DNA from: Phycisphaerales bacterium
GTDB taxonomy: Bacteria > Planctomycetota > Phycisphaerae > Phycisphaerales > UBA1924
Direction of reading: 5' to 3'
Length of the DNA: 61,654 bases
Assembly (NCBI GenBank): GCA_022843545.1
Contig: JALHNL010000009.1
Coordinates: forward strand, 1-61,654
Positions 1 through 8,034 of the stretch are shown piece after piece (positions within the stretch are counted from its first letter, which is position 1; the number at the start of each line of letters is the position of its first letter). Position numbers and translations under genes: made by a program. The notes beneath the pieces were generated by a model that saw nothing but the letters and a program-made list of their open reading frames with translations, was not told the DNA's origin and searched no databases.

Positions 1-65
1 GCCCAGCCCAAGTAACCCGTGGCCCCTTTCGCCCCGCACGCCTCACGCCCCTAACCCCCATCACC

Positions 66-413
66 ATGCCCATCACCACCCCCTCCGGCGTCATCATCGA
101 CGATGTTCAGGTCGGCACCGGCGCCGAATGCACCAGCCCCAAGCAGACCGTGAAGGTTCACTATCGCGGCACGCTCACCGAGGCGATGGGCGGCAAGGAG
201 TTTGACTCCTCCTACAAACGCGGGCAGCCCATCGAGTTCAACCTCGGGCAGCTCATCAAGGGCTGGCAGGAGGGCATCCCCGGCATGAAGGTCGGCGGCA
301 TCCGCAAGCTCACCATCCCGTGGAAGATGGCCTATGGCGAGCAAGGCTCGCCCCCCGTCATCCCGGCGCGGGCTGATCTCATCTTCCAGATTGAACTGCT
401 GGGCGTGCGGTAA
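66..413 (+). CDS. FKBP-type peptidyl-prolyl cis-trans isomerase
   Basis: This is a 115-residue single-domain FKBP that should catalyse cis-trans isomerisation of X-Pro bonds during protein folding. The whole length fits one FKBP domain: VKVHYRGTL, then [17 protein letters not shown], then the [13 protein letters not shown] segment, and the closing [16 protein letters not shown] strand. No signal peptide is visible, so the cytoplasm is likely. The length is normal for a minimal FKBP. The ATG at 66 is the first start in frame and opens directly into the domain. The next gene follows 34 bases downstream on the same strand. Confidence 0.9.
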   Translation: MPITTPSGVIIDDVQVGTGAECTSPKQTVKVHYRGTLTEAMGGKEFDSSYKRGQPIEFNLGQLIKGWQEGIPGMKVGGIRKLTIPWKMAYGEQGSPPVIPARADLIFQIELLGVR

Positions 414-447
414 GCCGCCCGGGGCCATCGTCCCGAGAGCCTCTCAC

Positions 448-936
448 ATGGCCAAGGCCCGTCGATCCTCCGCCCGCGCTGCGACGCGCTCCCGCCCGGC
501 GGGATTCGTGAAGGCCAAGGACGCGGCGAAGAGGACTCGCCCGCGCCCAGCCGCGGCGGGCAAGGCGGGTGGAGAGCGGTCCGACAAGGGTGCGCCCGCG
601 AAGGTGGCCATCGAACGCTTGCCCGAACCCGCCCGCGCAATCGCCCGGGCGCTGGACCGGCTGATCCGTTTGTGCGTGCCGGGCTGCACCGCGTCGGTGA
701 AGTGGGGCAACGCGGTGTATCGCACCGGCGACCTGGCCTTCGCCGCGATCATGGAAACGAAGCGGGGCGTGAACCTGGCCCTGCCCGGCGCGGCTCTGTC
801 CGACCCGCAAGGGCTTCTGGAAGGCACGGGCAAGGTCATGCGTCACGTCAAGATGCACTCGGTGGCCGAAGTGAGCCGGGCGGGGGTTCGCGAACTGATC
901 GTCGCGGCCTCAGAGGTAGGCCTCAAGGGCATGTGA
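448..936 (+). CDS. DUF1801-like protein with basic N-terminal tail
   Basis: This 162-residue protein has two parts. Residues 1 to about 55 are rich in Lys, Arg, Ala and Pro and look like a disordered histone-H1-like tail (MAKARRSSARAATRSRP). The rest resembles the DUF1801/YdhG fold, including the PGCTASVKWGNAVYR segment, FAAIMETKRGVNLAL, and the typical LEGTGKVMRHVKM motif. DUF1801 proteins have no settled biochemical role; some resemble the iron chaperone frataxin in fold. The ATG at 448 was chosen because the longer frame overlaps the FKBP gene and encodes nothing domain-like. It is probably co-transcribed with its neighbours. Confidence 0.8.
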   Translation: MAKARRSSARAATRSRPAGFVKAKDAAKRTRPRPAAAGKAGGERSDKGAPAKVAIERLPEPARAIARALDRLIRLCVPGCTASVKWGNAVYRTGDLAFAAIMETKRGVNLALPGAALSDPQGLLEGTGKVMRHVKMHSVAEVSRAGVRELIVAASEVGLKGM

Positions 937-968
937 CCCTCCCGGGCGGCGTCGGGTATGCTCAGCGC

Positions 969-1322
969 ATGCTCCACGACTCCAGCCATGTTTCCGCCGA
1001 CTTCTCCGAGGGCGTGCTGCTCGCGACCGTGAAGGTCGAGAAGCTGGGCGAGTACGAGGCGGGGCTGGTGGAGCGTGAACTGATCGCGCTGCTCCCGGCT
1101 CAGAACTGCAAACTGGCCATCGACCTCAAGAGCGTGCAGGTGATCGCATCGGTCGGGCTGGGCCTGCTGGTGTCGCTCAATCGTCAGGTGAAGACGCGCA
1201 AGGGCAAGATGGCCCTCTTCAACGTGAGCGACAACATCCGCAGCGTGCTCAAGATGACCAAGCTCGACACCGGGCTGACCATCTGCCCGGGCCAGGCCGG
1301 GGCGGTGAAGGCGCTGGCGTAG
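969..1322 (+). CDS. STAS-domain anti-sigma factor antagonist-like protein
   Basis: This 117-residue protein is a stand-alone STAS domain of the SpoIIAA/RsbV type. Such proteins bind and sequester anti-sigma-factor kinases and are switched by serine phosphorylation. The core is CKLAIDLKSVQVIASVGLG followed by LLVSLNRQVKTRKGKMALFN. The usual DSSG phosphorylation loop reads A60-S61-V62-G here: the phosphorylatable serine is kept but the preceding Asp and the following Ser are replaced. No anti-sigma kinase or sigma factor is nearby, so the partner is unknown. The start lies 32 bases after the DUF1801 stop. Confidence 0.85.
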   Translation: MLHDSSHVSADFSEGVLLATVKVEKLGEYEAGLVERELIALLPAQNCKLAIDLKSVQVIASVGLGLLVSLNRQVKTRKGKMALFNVSDNIRSVLKMTKLDTGLTICPGQAGAVKALA

Positions 1323-1332
1323 GCGGAAGAGA

Positions 1333-1356
1333 AGGTGGCGAGGTGGCGAGGTGACC
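1333..1356. repeat. Three tandem octamers
   Basis: Two exact copies of AGGTGGCG are followed by a diverged third copy, AGGTGACC, in the gap between the STAS gene and purN. The function is unknown. A comparable heptamer array lies at 45652-45694. Confidence 0.45.
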
Positions 1357-1406
1357 AAGAGCGCTGTCGGCAGGAAGTCGTTCATCCTTGATCCTTCATA
1401 CCCCCC

Positions 1407-1991
1407 ATGCCCACCTTCGGTCCCCAGAACGCGCCCCGTCTTGCCGTGATGCTCTCCGGCGGCGGTCGCACGCTGGTGAATCTGGCTGAGCACATCCGCT
1501 CCGGCTCGCTGCAGGCGCAGATCACGCTGGTGATCGCGAGCCGGGAGTGCGCCGGGTGCGATCGCGCGCGCGAACTGGGGCTGTCGCCGCTGGTCATGCC
1601 GGGCGTCATCCCCGCTGAAGAACTGGGGCGCGTGCTCCGCGAGCACCGCGCCGATCTGGTCGCCCTCGCGGGCTACCTCAAACTCGTCCGCGTGCCCCGG
1701 GGCTTTGAACGCCGCATCATCAACATCCATCCCGCCCTCCTGCCCGACTTCGGCGGCCCGGGCATGCACGGCCGGCATGTGCACGAAGCGGTGCTGAAGT
1801 CGGGCGTCAAGGTCAGCGGCTGCACGGTCCACTACGTGGACGACCGCTACGACTCTGGCGAGATCATCCTGCAGCGGGTGTGCCCGGTGGTGGAGGGGGA
1901 CACGCCCGACACGCTCGCGGCCCGGGTCTTTGAGCAGGAGTGCATCGCCTACCCCGATGCGCTCGGGCGCGTGCTGGCCGGGCGGGCGTAG
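1407..1991 (+). CDS. purN: Phosphoribosylglycinamide formyltransferase (GART, PurN)
   Basis: PurN transfers the formyl group of 10-formyltetrahydrofolate to glycinamide ribonucleotide, the third step of purine synthesis, in the cytoplasm. The protein is 194 residues, within the usual range. The P-loop-like AVMLSGGGRTLVNL lies near the N-terminus. The catalytic triad expected for the family is present: N106 and H108 in INIHPALLPDFGGPGMHG and D146 in HYVDDRYDSGEIIL. Other purine genes are not adjacent. The ATG at 1407 starts just ahead of the first beta strand. Confidence 0.93.
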   Translation: MPTFGPQNAPRLAVMLSGGGRTLVNLAEHIRSGSLQAQITLVIASRECAGCDRARELGLSPLVMPGVIPAEELGRVLREHRADLVALAGYLKLVRVPRGFERRIINIHPALLPDFGGPGMHGRHVHEAVLKSGVKVSGCTVHYVDDRYDSGEIILQRVCPVVEGDTPDTLAARVFEQECIAYPDALGRVLAGRA

Positions 1992-2055
1992 ACACGCCCC
2001 AAGCCGGCCTGGGCCTGCGGCGTGCCGTGCCATCTCAGCGCGTCAACAATCCCCG

Positions 2056-3543
2056 GTGATCGCGATCGCGAGGGTCATTCTGTGCGTGCTGCTGCTGGCC
2101 GCCGTCGCGTGGGCCCAGCCTGCGGACAAGGGCGAGCCGTCACCCTCGGCGCTGCGCGAGGCGTGGCTGAAGGCCGCGGGCGAGAGCCGCTGGGCCGAGG
2201 CCGCCGAGGCCCTGGAGCGGTACATCGCGGTTGAGCCCGACGACCTCATCGCCCGCTACAACCTGATCATCGTGCAACTGGGCGCGGGCGCCAAGGACGA
2301 GGCGGAGGCCGCGCTCAAGGACGCGGTGGAATGGGGCTGGAGCGACCTGCGCCGTCTGGAGCGCGACCCCGCGCTGCGCCCGCTGCGCGACACCCGCACC
2401 TACCGCGCGGTCATCGACAACTGGCGCACCGTGCAGGACGGCATCCTGGCCGGGCGCATCAAGCGCTACCAGCAGGAGTACGGCCCTTCGTACCGCGTGC
2501 TGAAGGACGAGTCGCTGCGCGTGGCGATCGTGTCGCCTCTGGCTCAGTTGTCGCTGGACGACGCCATGGGCGAAATGCTCCGGGTCACACGATACTGGAG
2601 CGAGCGCATCCTGCCCGCGGGCACGCCGCCGGTCATCGCCGAGGGCGACCGCCCCGACCCGTGGATCATCATCCTCTTGCCCGCGGACGCCGACTACAAG
2701 CGCTGGGCGAACAAGACCTACGGCGAGCGCGGCGACCAGATCGCGGGGATCTACGAGCACGACAAACTGCGGCTGATCTCCAAGGACATCGGGGCCACGC
2801 TGCGCCATGAGTACTCGCACCTGCTGCACTGGCGTCACATGGAGCGCCTGGGGCAGACACACCCGATGTGGATCCAGGAAGGGCTCTGCACGCTGCTCGA
2901 GGACGTGCGCGTCTTGCCGGGCGAGGGCGACGCCCCGGCGCAGATCACGCCCACCGCGTCGTGGCGGACCAACATGGCCCGGCGGATGCTGCAGTCGGGC
3001 GGGCTGCCCAAGTGGTCGGCGCTGACGACTCTCAAGGACGGCTCCTTCAACGAGCGCCGCGCCCTGGGCAACTACGCCGCGGCGCGATCGGTCTTCTTCT
3101 TCCTCGCCGAGAAGGGCAAACTGCGCGCGTGGTACGACGACTACACGAGCACGTTCGCCGACGACGCCACCGGAGCGCAATCCATATCCCGCGTCATGGA
3201 CACGCCGCTGGAGCAGGTTGAGAAGGACTGGCGCGCGTGGCTGCGCACCTTGCCCGAGGTGGCCGAGGCGGGTCGCGGGGTCAGGGTCGGCCTTCCCTTC
3301 GCGGTCGAAGCCACGCCCGACGGGCTCAAGATCCGCAACCAAACAGCGGCGCTGGAGTCGCCCATGGTGCGGGCCGGGCTTCGCGTGGGCGATGTGATCA
3401 CCGCGGTGGAGTCGCAGCCGGTGCGCGATCTTCAGGAACTCACCCGCATTCTGGGCGAGCGCAAGCCGGGCGATGAAGTGGAACTCACCTACCGCCGGGC
3501 AGGGGCTTTGTTCACCACCCGTGTGCGTCTGGGCGGGCGATAA
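2056..3543 (+). CDS. Secreted gluzincin-like (peptidase MA) protein with C-terminal PDZ domain
   Basis: This is a 495-residue protein read from a GTG at 2056, which opens a signal peptide (VIAIARVILCVLLLAAVAWAQ). A TPR-like helical stretch follows (about residues 30-130). The zinc site is H251-E-Y-S-H255 with a third ligand E275 in WIQEGLC, a gluzincin arrangement typical of the peptidase MA family. Residues about 395-495 form a PDZ domain (MVRAGLRVGDVITAVESQPV). It is probably a periplasmic or surface metallopeptidase, with substrate unknown. An ATG at 1930 in the same frame lies inside purN and would bury the signal peptide, so it was not used. Confidence 0.75.
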   Translation: MIAIARVILCVLLLAAVAWAQPADKGEPSPSALREAWLKAAGESRWAEAAEALERYIAVEPDDLIARYNLIIVQLGAGAKDEAEAALKDAVEWGWSDLRRLERDPALRPLRDTRTYRAVIDNWRTVQDGILAGRIKRYQQEYGPSYRVLKDESLRVAIVSPLAQLSLDDAMGEMLRVTRYWSERILPAGTPPVIAEGDRPDPWIIILLPADADYKRWANKTYGERGDQIAGIYEHDKLRLISKDIGATLRHEYSHLLHWRHMERLGQTHPMWIQEGLCTLLEDVRVLPGEGDAPAQITPTASWRTNMARRMLQSGGLPKWSALTTLKDGSFNERRALGNYAAARSVFFFLAEKGKLRAWYDDYTSTFADDATGAQSISRVMDTPLEQVEKDWRAWLRTLPEVAEAGRGVRVGLPFAVEATPDGLKIRNQTAALESPMVRAGLRVGDVITAVESQPVRDLQELTRILGERKPGDEVELTYRRAGALFTTRVRLGGR

Positions 3544-3601
3544 CCCGCCTACTCCCCCCGCCCCCCGCCCCCAACGAGCGATCGTCGGGATTCACGCAAC
3601 C

Positions 3602-3650
3602 ATACCTTGACGATCGATGTATAGTGTGATACCTTGATAGTCGAGGTATC
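3602..3650. promoter_or_regulatory. Two PadR-type operator copies overlapping the padR ribosome-binding site
   Basis: Two 21-base inverted repeats with 27-base spacing share the pattern ATACCTTGA..TCGA.GTAT: one at 3602-3622 and one at 3629-3649. The second has perfect seven-base arms when extended by one base on each side (GATACCT...AGGTATC). PadR regulators commonly bind ATAC..GTAT dyads, so this is the probable autoregulatory site. The GAGGT Shine-Dalgarno at 3643-3647 lies inside the right arm, six bases before the ATG. Confidence 0.65.
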
Positions 3651-3653
3651 ACC

Positions 3654-4031
3654 ATGCCCCCCACTTCATCCCCGCCCGAACTCCTCCAGGGCACGCTCGA
3701 CGTCATGATCCTCTCGGTCCTGCAGTCGCAGTCGCTGCACGGCTACGGGATCGCGCGGCAGATCGAGGCTCGATCAGGCCGGCTGCTCACCATCGAAGAG
3801 GGCTCGCTCTACCCCGCTCTGCACCGCATGACCAAGCGCGGCGAACTGGCGGCGGAGTGGCGCACCAACGACACGGGCCGACGCGCCCGCTTCTACCGCC
3901 TCACCACCGACGGCAAGCGCCGCCTGGCGGAGCAGGTTTCGCTGTGGGACACGCTGTCGGGGGCGGTTTCCCGGGTGGTCCACGGCTCATCGCGCCAAGC
4001 CGCGCCCGACGCGCGCCTGGGCTGGGAGTGA
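3654..4031 (+). CDS. PadR family transcriptional regulator
   Basis: This 125-residue winged-helix repressor has the canonical family features: LLQGTLDVMILSVLQ, the LHGYGIARQIE helix, the EEGSLYPALHRM recognition region, and the RRARFYRLTTDGKRRL wing. The C-terminal dimerisation helix is short, as in the small PadR-s subclass. It probably represses its own operon through the dyads at 3602-3650 that cover its ribosome-binding site. The downstream gene begins six bases after its stop, so the two are co-transcribed. In many Acidobacteria and Planctomycetes this subclass sits before ABC permeases with a prefix domain; here the partner differs. Confidence 0.92.
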   Translation: MPPTSSPPELLQGTLDVMILSVLQSQSLHGYGIARQIEARSGRLLTIEEGSLYPALHRMTKRGELAAEWRTNDTGRRARFYRLTTDGKRRLAEQVSLWDTLSGAVSRVVHGSSRQAAPDARLGWE

Positions 4032-4037
4032 TCGCCA

Positions 4038-5657
4038 GTGCGTGCGGTTCTTCGCGCAATTCTGGGTGACCCCGACGGGCGCACGCCCGAGGAGATCACG
4101 CGCGACATCGACGACGAAGTGAATTTCCACCTGTCAGAGATCGAGCGTGAGCTGCGCGAGTCCGGACGTGACCCCGACAACGCCAGAGCCGAGGCCCGCC
4201 GACGCTTCGGCGACCCCGCCGTTTACCGCCGCGCGTGCCGCGACGTGGCCCTCAAGGAGCGGATCATGCTGCAACGCATCAACCTGGCCCTGCTCGTCGC
4301 CGTGATGATCGCTCTGGGAGCCACCGCCTGGCAATCGTGGTCTTCGCAAAGGCGCACGGCGGAGGCCGTCGAGCGGCTGAGCGAGCGGATCGGCGCGCTG
4401 GGAGCCACTTCAGGCGTCGCTCGCGAACCCGCCGAACAGCGCTCGACCACCATGGCCGCCTTGCCCGAGGGCGCGGCCTTCGTCGGCGGCTCGGTCGGGC
4501 GTCCCGGTGCCTACGCGATCCCGCATGACGGCCTGTCCGTCCGCCGGCTGCTCGTCATGGCGGGCGCCCCCGAGCGCGACTTTGACGTTCGCATTGAGCC
4601 CTCTTCACCAGTGATCGGCAACGAGCCGCGGACAATGACGGCACAGGACATGGCCGAAGGGCGCGACCACCTCGTGAACCGAGGCGACCTGGTGACGGTG
4701 ACGGCACGGCCGCGCACAAACCCGGGAGGCTCGTCCGCGACGCCATCTCAGCCCCCCAAGCCCGACGCGCACGGTCGATTGACGGAGTTGTCGTTCTCGC
4801 CGCAAGTGCTGGCCAGACTCGCGTCACTCAAGGACGAGTGCTTCGCCCGCTATGAGGCGGCGGCAACAGGGCTCAGTCTGGACTCGCTGGTGTTCCGCAG
4901 CGAGACGGTGTTGGTGGTGGGCGAGGTGGCTCGCCCAGGAATCTACCACCTCGGGTCCGTAAAGCAGCGCGGCTCGAAGCTGACGTTCGCTGATCTGCTC
5001 AGCGCGGCGGGTGTGTCTCAGCGGGTTCAGTCGGTGGAGTACCACGGCCGCAAACGCACCGGCGTGATCCCGGCCGCGGAGACTTTCGGCCCAATGGACG
5101 TTCCGGCGGACGCGATCATCCTGGCGAAGGTGGACGCGCCGGACCCCTTGTTCAACACGGACTCCATCATCCTCTTCAACAACGAAGGGGAGTGGCGACC
5201 GCTTGCCAACCTGTTCTCGCCCGAGGCACAGGCCACGATCGAGCGTCTCCGTGCTCAAGACTGGCGGCAGTGGCCCCACGGAACGGGGCCAGTGGCGGCG
5301 GCACCGGCGGCGGGCGAGGGGCCCAATTCTCCGATCGCTCGTGATGTGGTCACTCTCCGCATTCAAGGCGGGCGCCTAGTCATCTTCTTGACCTCTTTCG
5401 CCGATCGCGACGCGCCGGCGCTCACCCCGAAGCAGTTGATCCGGATGGGCGATCTGCTGACGCGGTTGTCGCTGGGAAGTCCCTTCGCCGCCATTCCGCA
5501 AAGCTCGCGAAGCGAGATGCGACTGACCATCCACGCGCCGCAAGGTTCATCACCCCGCGTGCTCTCGTTCGATGAGGCCTCCGCATCAGACGAAGCGATC
5601 CCTCCGGGGTCCAGCGTGCTGCTCGCAACGCAAGATCTCGCGCCGCTTCCCCGCTGA
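4038..5657 (+). CDS. Membrane-anchored protein: permease-prefix domain fused to two SLBB-like domains
   Basis: This 539-residue protein starts at a GTG six bases after padR. Residues 10-75 match the helical prefix found before FtsX/MacB-type permeases (TPEEITRDIDDEVNFHLSE; ARAEARRRFGDP). One membrane helix lies at about 81-98, then a short coiled segment. Two segments resemble the SLBB ligand-binding folds of polysaccharide-export proteins: about 148-225 (VGGSVGRPGAYAI) and about 290-385 (VLVVGEVARPGIYHL). No permease domain is present. The likely topology is a cytoplasmic prefix, one helix, and an extracytoplasmic glycan- or ligand-binding part. The role is inferred only. Confidence 0.75.
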   Translation: MRAVLRAILGDPDGRTPEEITRDIDDEVNFHLSEIERELRESGRDPDNARAEARRRFGDPAVYRRACRDVALKERIMLQRINLALLVAVMIALGATAWQSWSSQRRTAEAVERLSERIGALGATSGVAREPAEQRSTTMAALPEGAAFVGGSVGRPGAYAIPHDGLSVRRLLVMAGAPERDFDVRIEPSSPVIGNEPRTMTAQDMAEGRDHLVNRGDLVTVTARPRTNPGGSSATPSQPPKPDAHGRLTELSFSPQVLARLASLKDECFARYEAAATGLSLDSLVFRSETVLVVGEVARPGIYHLGSVKQRGSKLTFADLLSAAGVSQRVQSVEYHGRKRTGVIPAAETFGPMDVPADAIILAKVDAPDPLFNTDSIILFNNEGEWRPLANLFSPEAQATIERLRAQDWRQWPHGTGPVAAAPAAGEGPNSPIARDVVTLRIQGGRLVIFLTSFADRDAPALTPKQLIRMGDLLTRLSLGSPFAAIPQSSRSEMRLTIHAPQGSSPRVLSFDEASASDEAIPPGSSVLLATQDLAPLPR

Positions 5658-5798
5658 CACATAGCATGTCTAGGCTTGCTCCGGGACTCGATTGACCCGC
5701 TCCCGCCGCCCCGGTCTACCATCCGTCAGCATGCTCATTGCGCGTCACGATCACGCCGATGAAGCATCGAACGGAACGGACCAGACAGGAGCACGCTG

Positions 5799-6833
5799 AT
5801 GCGCACCAAGTCACCCGCCAAGAAGTCCCCGGCCGTCAAGAACACCTCCAACGGCCATTCCACCTCCAAGAAGTCCGGCTCGGCCCCCGTGAAGCGCAAG
5901 ACCGGGATGCTCACCCACCAGACCGCCCACCTCTTCAAGGCCGGCGAGATCACCTCCGACAAGCCCATCATCTACGTCAACGGTCGCATGGTCCCCAAGA
6001 GCCAGGCCATGATCAGCGTCTATGACCACGGGCTGCTCTACGGCGACGGGGTGTTCGAGGGCATCCGCATCTACAACGGCAAGATCTTCAAGTGCGGGCA
6101 GCACATGGAGCGCCTGTGGCGGTGCGCCGAGATGATCCGCCTGCGCATCCCCGTCTCGCGCGATGAGATGGTCCAGATCATGCGCGACTGCGTGAGCGCC
6201 AACAACCTCACCGACGGGTACATCCGCCTGGTCGTCTCCCGCGGTTACGGCACGCTGGGCCTCGACCCGCGCAAGTGCCCCGTCGCGGGCGTCATCTGCA
6301 TCGCCGACCAGATCGCCCTCTACCCGCCCGAGGCCTACGAGCGCGGGATGAAGATCATCGTCGCCAAGCGCCCGCGCACGCCCATCGAGTGCCTCGATCC
6401 GCGCATCAAGAGCCTCAACTACCTCAACAACATCCTCGCCAAGGTGGAAGCCATCGACCAGGGCTGCGACGAGGCCATCATGCTCAACACCGACGGCTTC
6501 GTCGGCGAGTGCACCGGCGACAACATCTTCATCATCCGCGAGGGCAAGGTTTACACGCCCCCCACCGAGAGCGGCATCCTCGAGGGCATCACCCGCCGCT
6601 TCGTCATGGACCTGTGCGCCGACATGGGCATCTCCTGCTCGCTCAAGAACATGAAGCCCGAGGAGGTCAAGAGCGCCGACGAGGTCTTCCTCACCGGTTC
6701 GGCCGCCGAGATCATCGCGGTCACGCAGATCGACGACATCAAGATCGGCTCGGGAGTCGAAGGCCCGGTCACCAAGCGCCTCCGCAACGCCTTCCGCAAG
6801 GTCGTCACCAGCGACCACGTGCCGGAGGATTGA
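5799..6833 (+). CDS. ilvE: Branched-chain amino acid aminotransferase (fold-type IV)
   Basis: This 344-residue PLP enzyme interconverts Leu, Ile and Val with their 2-oxo acids. The catalytic Lys is K204 in PRIKSLNYLNNILAK, and the phosphate loop is in GFVGECTGDNIF. YDHGLLYGDGVFEGIRIYNG is the standard N-domain signature. It is about 35 residues longer than usual at the N-terminus because of a Lys/Ser/Pro-rich tail (MRTKSPAKKSPAVKN). The ATG at 5799 has a CAGGAG ribosome-binding site just upstream, so the tail is probably translated. A start at 5907 (Met37) would remove it. A D-amino-acid transaminase or aminodeoxychorismate lyase is less likely given the match around K204. Confidence 0.92.
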   Translation: MRTKSPAKKSPAVKNTSNGHSTSKKSGSAPVKRKTGMLTHQTAHLFKAGEITSDKPIIYVNGRMVPKSQAMISVYDHGLLYGDGVFEGIRIYNGKIFKCGQHMERLWRCAEMIRLRIPVSRDEMVQIMRDCVSANNLTDGYIRLVVSRGYGTLGLDPRKCPVAGVICIADQIALYPPEAYERGMKIIVAKRPRTPIECLDPRIKSLNYLNNILAKVEAIDQGCDEAIMLNTDGFVGECTGDNIFIIREGKVYTPPTESGILEGITRRFVMDLCADMGISCSLKNMKPEEVKSADEVFLTGSAAEIIAVTQIDDIKIGSGVEGPVTKRLRNAFRKVVTSDHVPED

Positions 6834-6870
6834 GCCGAGACCGGCCCGTCAACACACCCCCGCAGCGGGG

Positions 6871-6888
6871 GGCCCGCTCACGCGGGCC
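6871..6888. terminator. Short hairpin between convergent genes
   Basis: A 7-bp perfect stem (GGCCCGC / GCGGGCC) with a four-base loop is followed by GCGCCCGTTTT on the plus strand, so it could end ilvE transcription. The loop contains the stop codon of the oppositely oriented oxidoreductase gene. Confidence 0.4.
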
Positions 6889-7978
6889 GCGCCCGTTTTG
6901 GCGCGTCCATCTTCCCCGTGGCGCGATACCACAGCCCTACCACGCCCGTGGGCCGGCCCAGGATCGGCCAGAGCGCCCGCACCAGCGATGGTCGCATGAG
7001 CACCTCCGCCGCCCATCGGCAGGCGGGGATGCGCGTTCGCAATCGCGCGGCGTACCGCGCTCGCATCGCGGCCTGAACCTCGGGCAACGTCCGCCCGCTC
7101 GCCAAGAGTTCGCCCGCCGTCACTCCCGCCCACAGCGCCAGCCCGATGCCCTCGCCGCCCACCGGCTCCACCGCCGCCGCCGCGTTGCCCACGCGGATTG
7201 ACCGCGCGTGCCCCGGTGGCTGATAGCGCGAGCCCGCCACGCCGCAGGTGAGCCATTCGCTGGTGCGCCACGCGGGCTCGTAGCGCGGCCACAGTTCGCG
7301 GAGCATGGCGTCCAGATCGCCCGCCGCACGCTTGACACGCTCCGCCCGCGCCACCAGCGCCAGCGTGGCTTCATCACCCTCCACCTGAACCACTCCCACG
7401 TACGCGCCGGGCGCGCTGCGCATCCGCAGGCCGCGCACGCCGCCCGGCACGCGCAGGTGGCACTTGGCCCCCACCACTCCCGCCCGGCTGGGCGTGGATC
7501 GCCCGCCCAGGTCGTGCCGCCCCGAGCCGTCGGCGTGGATCACCACGTCGGCGCTGATCTCGGGCCCGTCGGTGAGTTCAACGGTGACGCCGAACTCCGC
7601 ATAGCCCACGCGCCGCACCACCGCGGGCTGACGCACATCGCACCCCAGGCCGCGGGCCCGCCCCAGCAGCACATCGTCGAGCGCACGCCTCGAAAGGCAC
7701 CACGCGGGCGTCGGCAAACTCCACACCCGCTCGCGTGCGTCCACCTCCAGGACCAGTTCGCTCACTCGCCGCGCGCCCGCCGCGAGCAGTTCGCCGGGCA
7801 TCAGCAGCGATTCCAGCACCTGCGTCGCCGCGGGCGAGACAAACTCGCCGCACACCTTGACGCGCGGAAACACCAGCCGCTCGACGATGGTCACCCTCAC
7901 GCCCGCGCGGGCCAGCGTGATCCCCGCGGCGCACCCCGCCGGGCCGGCGCCGATCACGATCGCGGAGGCTATCGCCAT
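6878..7978 (-). CDS. FAD-dependent oxidoreductase of the geranylgeranyl-reductase/monooxygenase type
   Basis: This 366-residue flavoprotein has an N-terminal Rossmann dinucleotide fold (IVIGAGPAGCAAGITLARAG), a conserved GEFVSPAA loop, and the second FAD motif RVGNAAAAVEPVGGEGIGLAL, in which the usual G-D-A reads G-N-A. The family includes geranylgeranyl reductases, FixC-like proteins and aromatic hydroxylases. Its substrate cannot be read from sequence; a lipid or polyketide saturation or hydroxylation step would fit. The ATG at 7978 was preferred to a TTG two codons upstream. It is divergent from the glycerate kinase gene, with 56 bases between starts. Confidence 0.85.
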   Translation of the reverse strand: MAIASAIVIGAGPAGCAAGITLARAGVRVTIVERLVFPRVKVCGEFVSPAATQVLESLLMPGELLAAGARRVSELVLEVDARERVWSLPTPAWCLSRRALDDVLLGRARGLGCDVRQPAVVRRVGYAEFGVTVELTDGPEISADVVIHADGSGRHDLGGRSTPSRAGVVGAKCHLRVPGGVRGLRMRSAPGAYVGVVQVEGDEATLALVARAERVKRAAGDLDAMLRELWPRYEPAWRTSEWLTCGVAGSRYQPPGHARSIRVGNAAAAVEPVGGEGIGLALWAGVTAGELLASGRTLPEVQAAMRARYAARLRTRIPACRWAAEVLMRPSLVRALWPILGRPTGVVGLWYRATGKMDAPKRARPA

Positions 7979-8034
7979 GAGCAACGGTATCGCCTCCGTG
8001 GTGCGTCATCGCACGCCGCGCTCTACCGTTCGTC

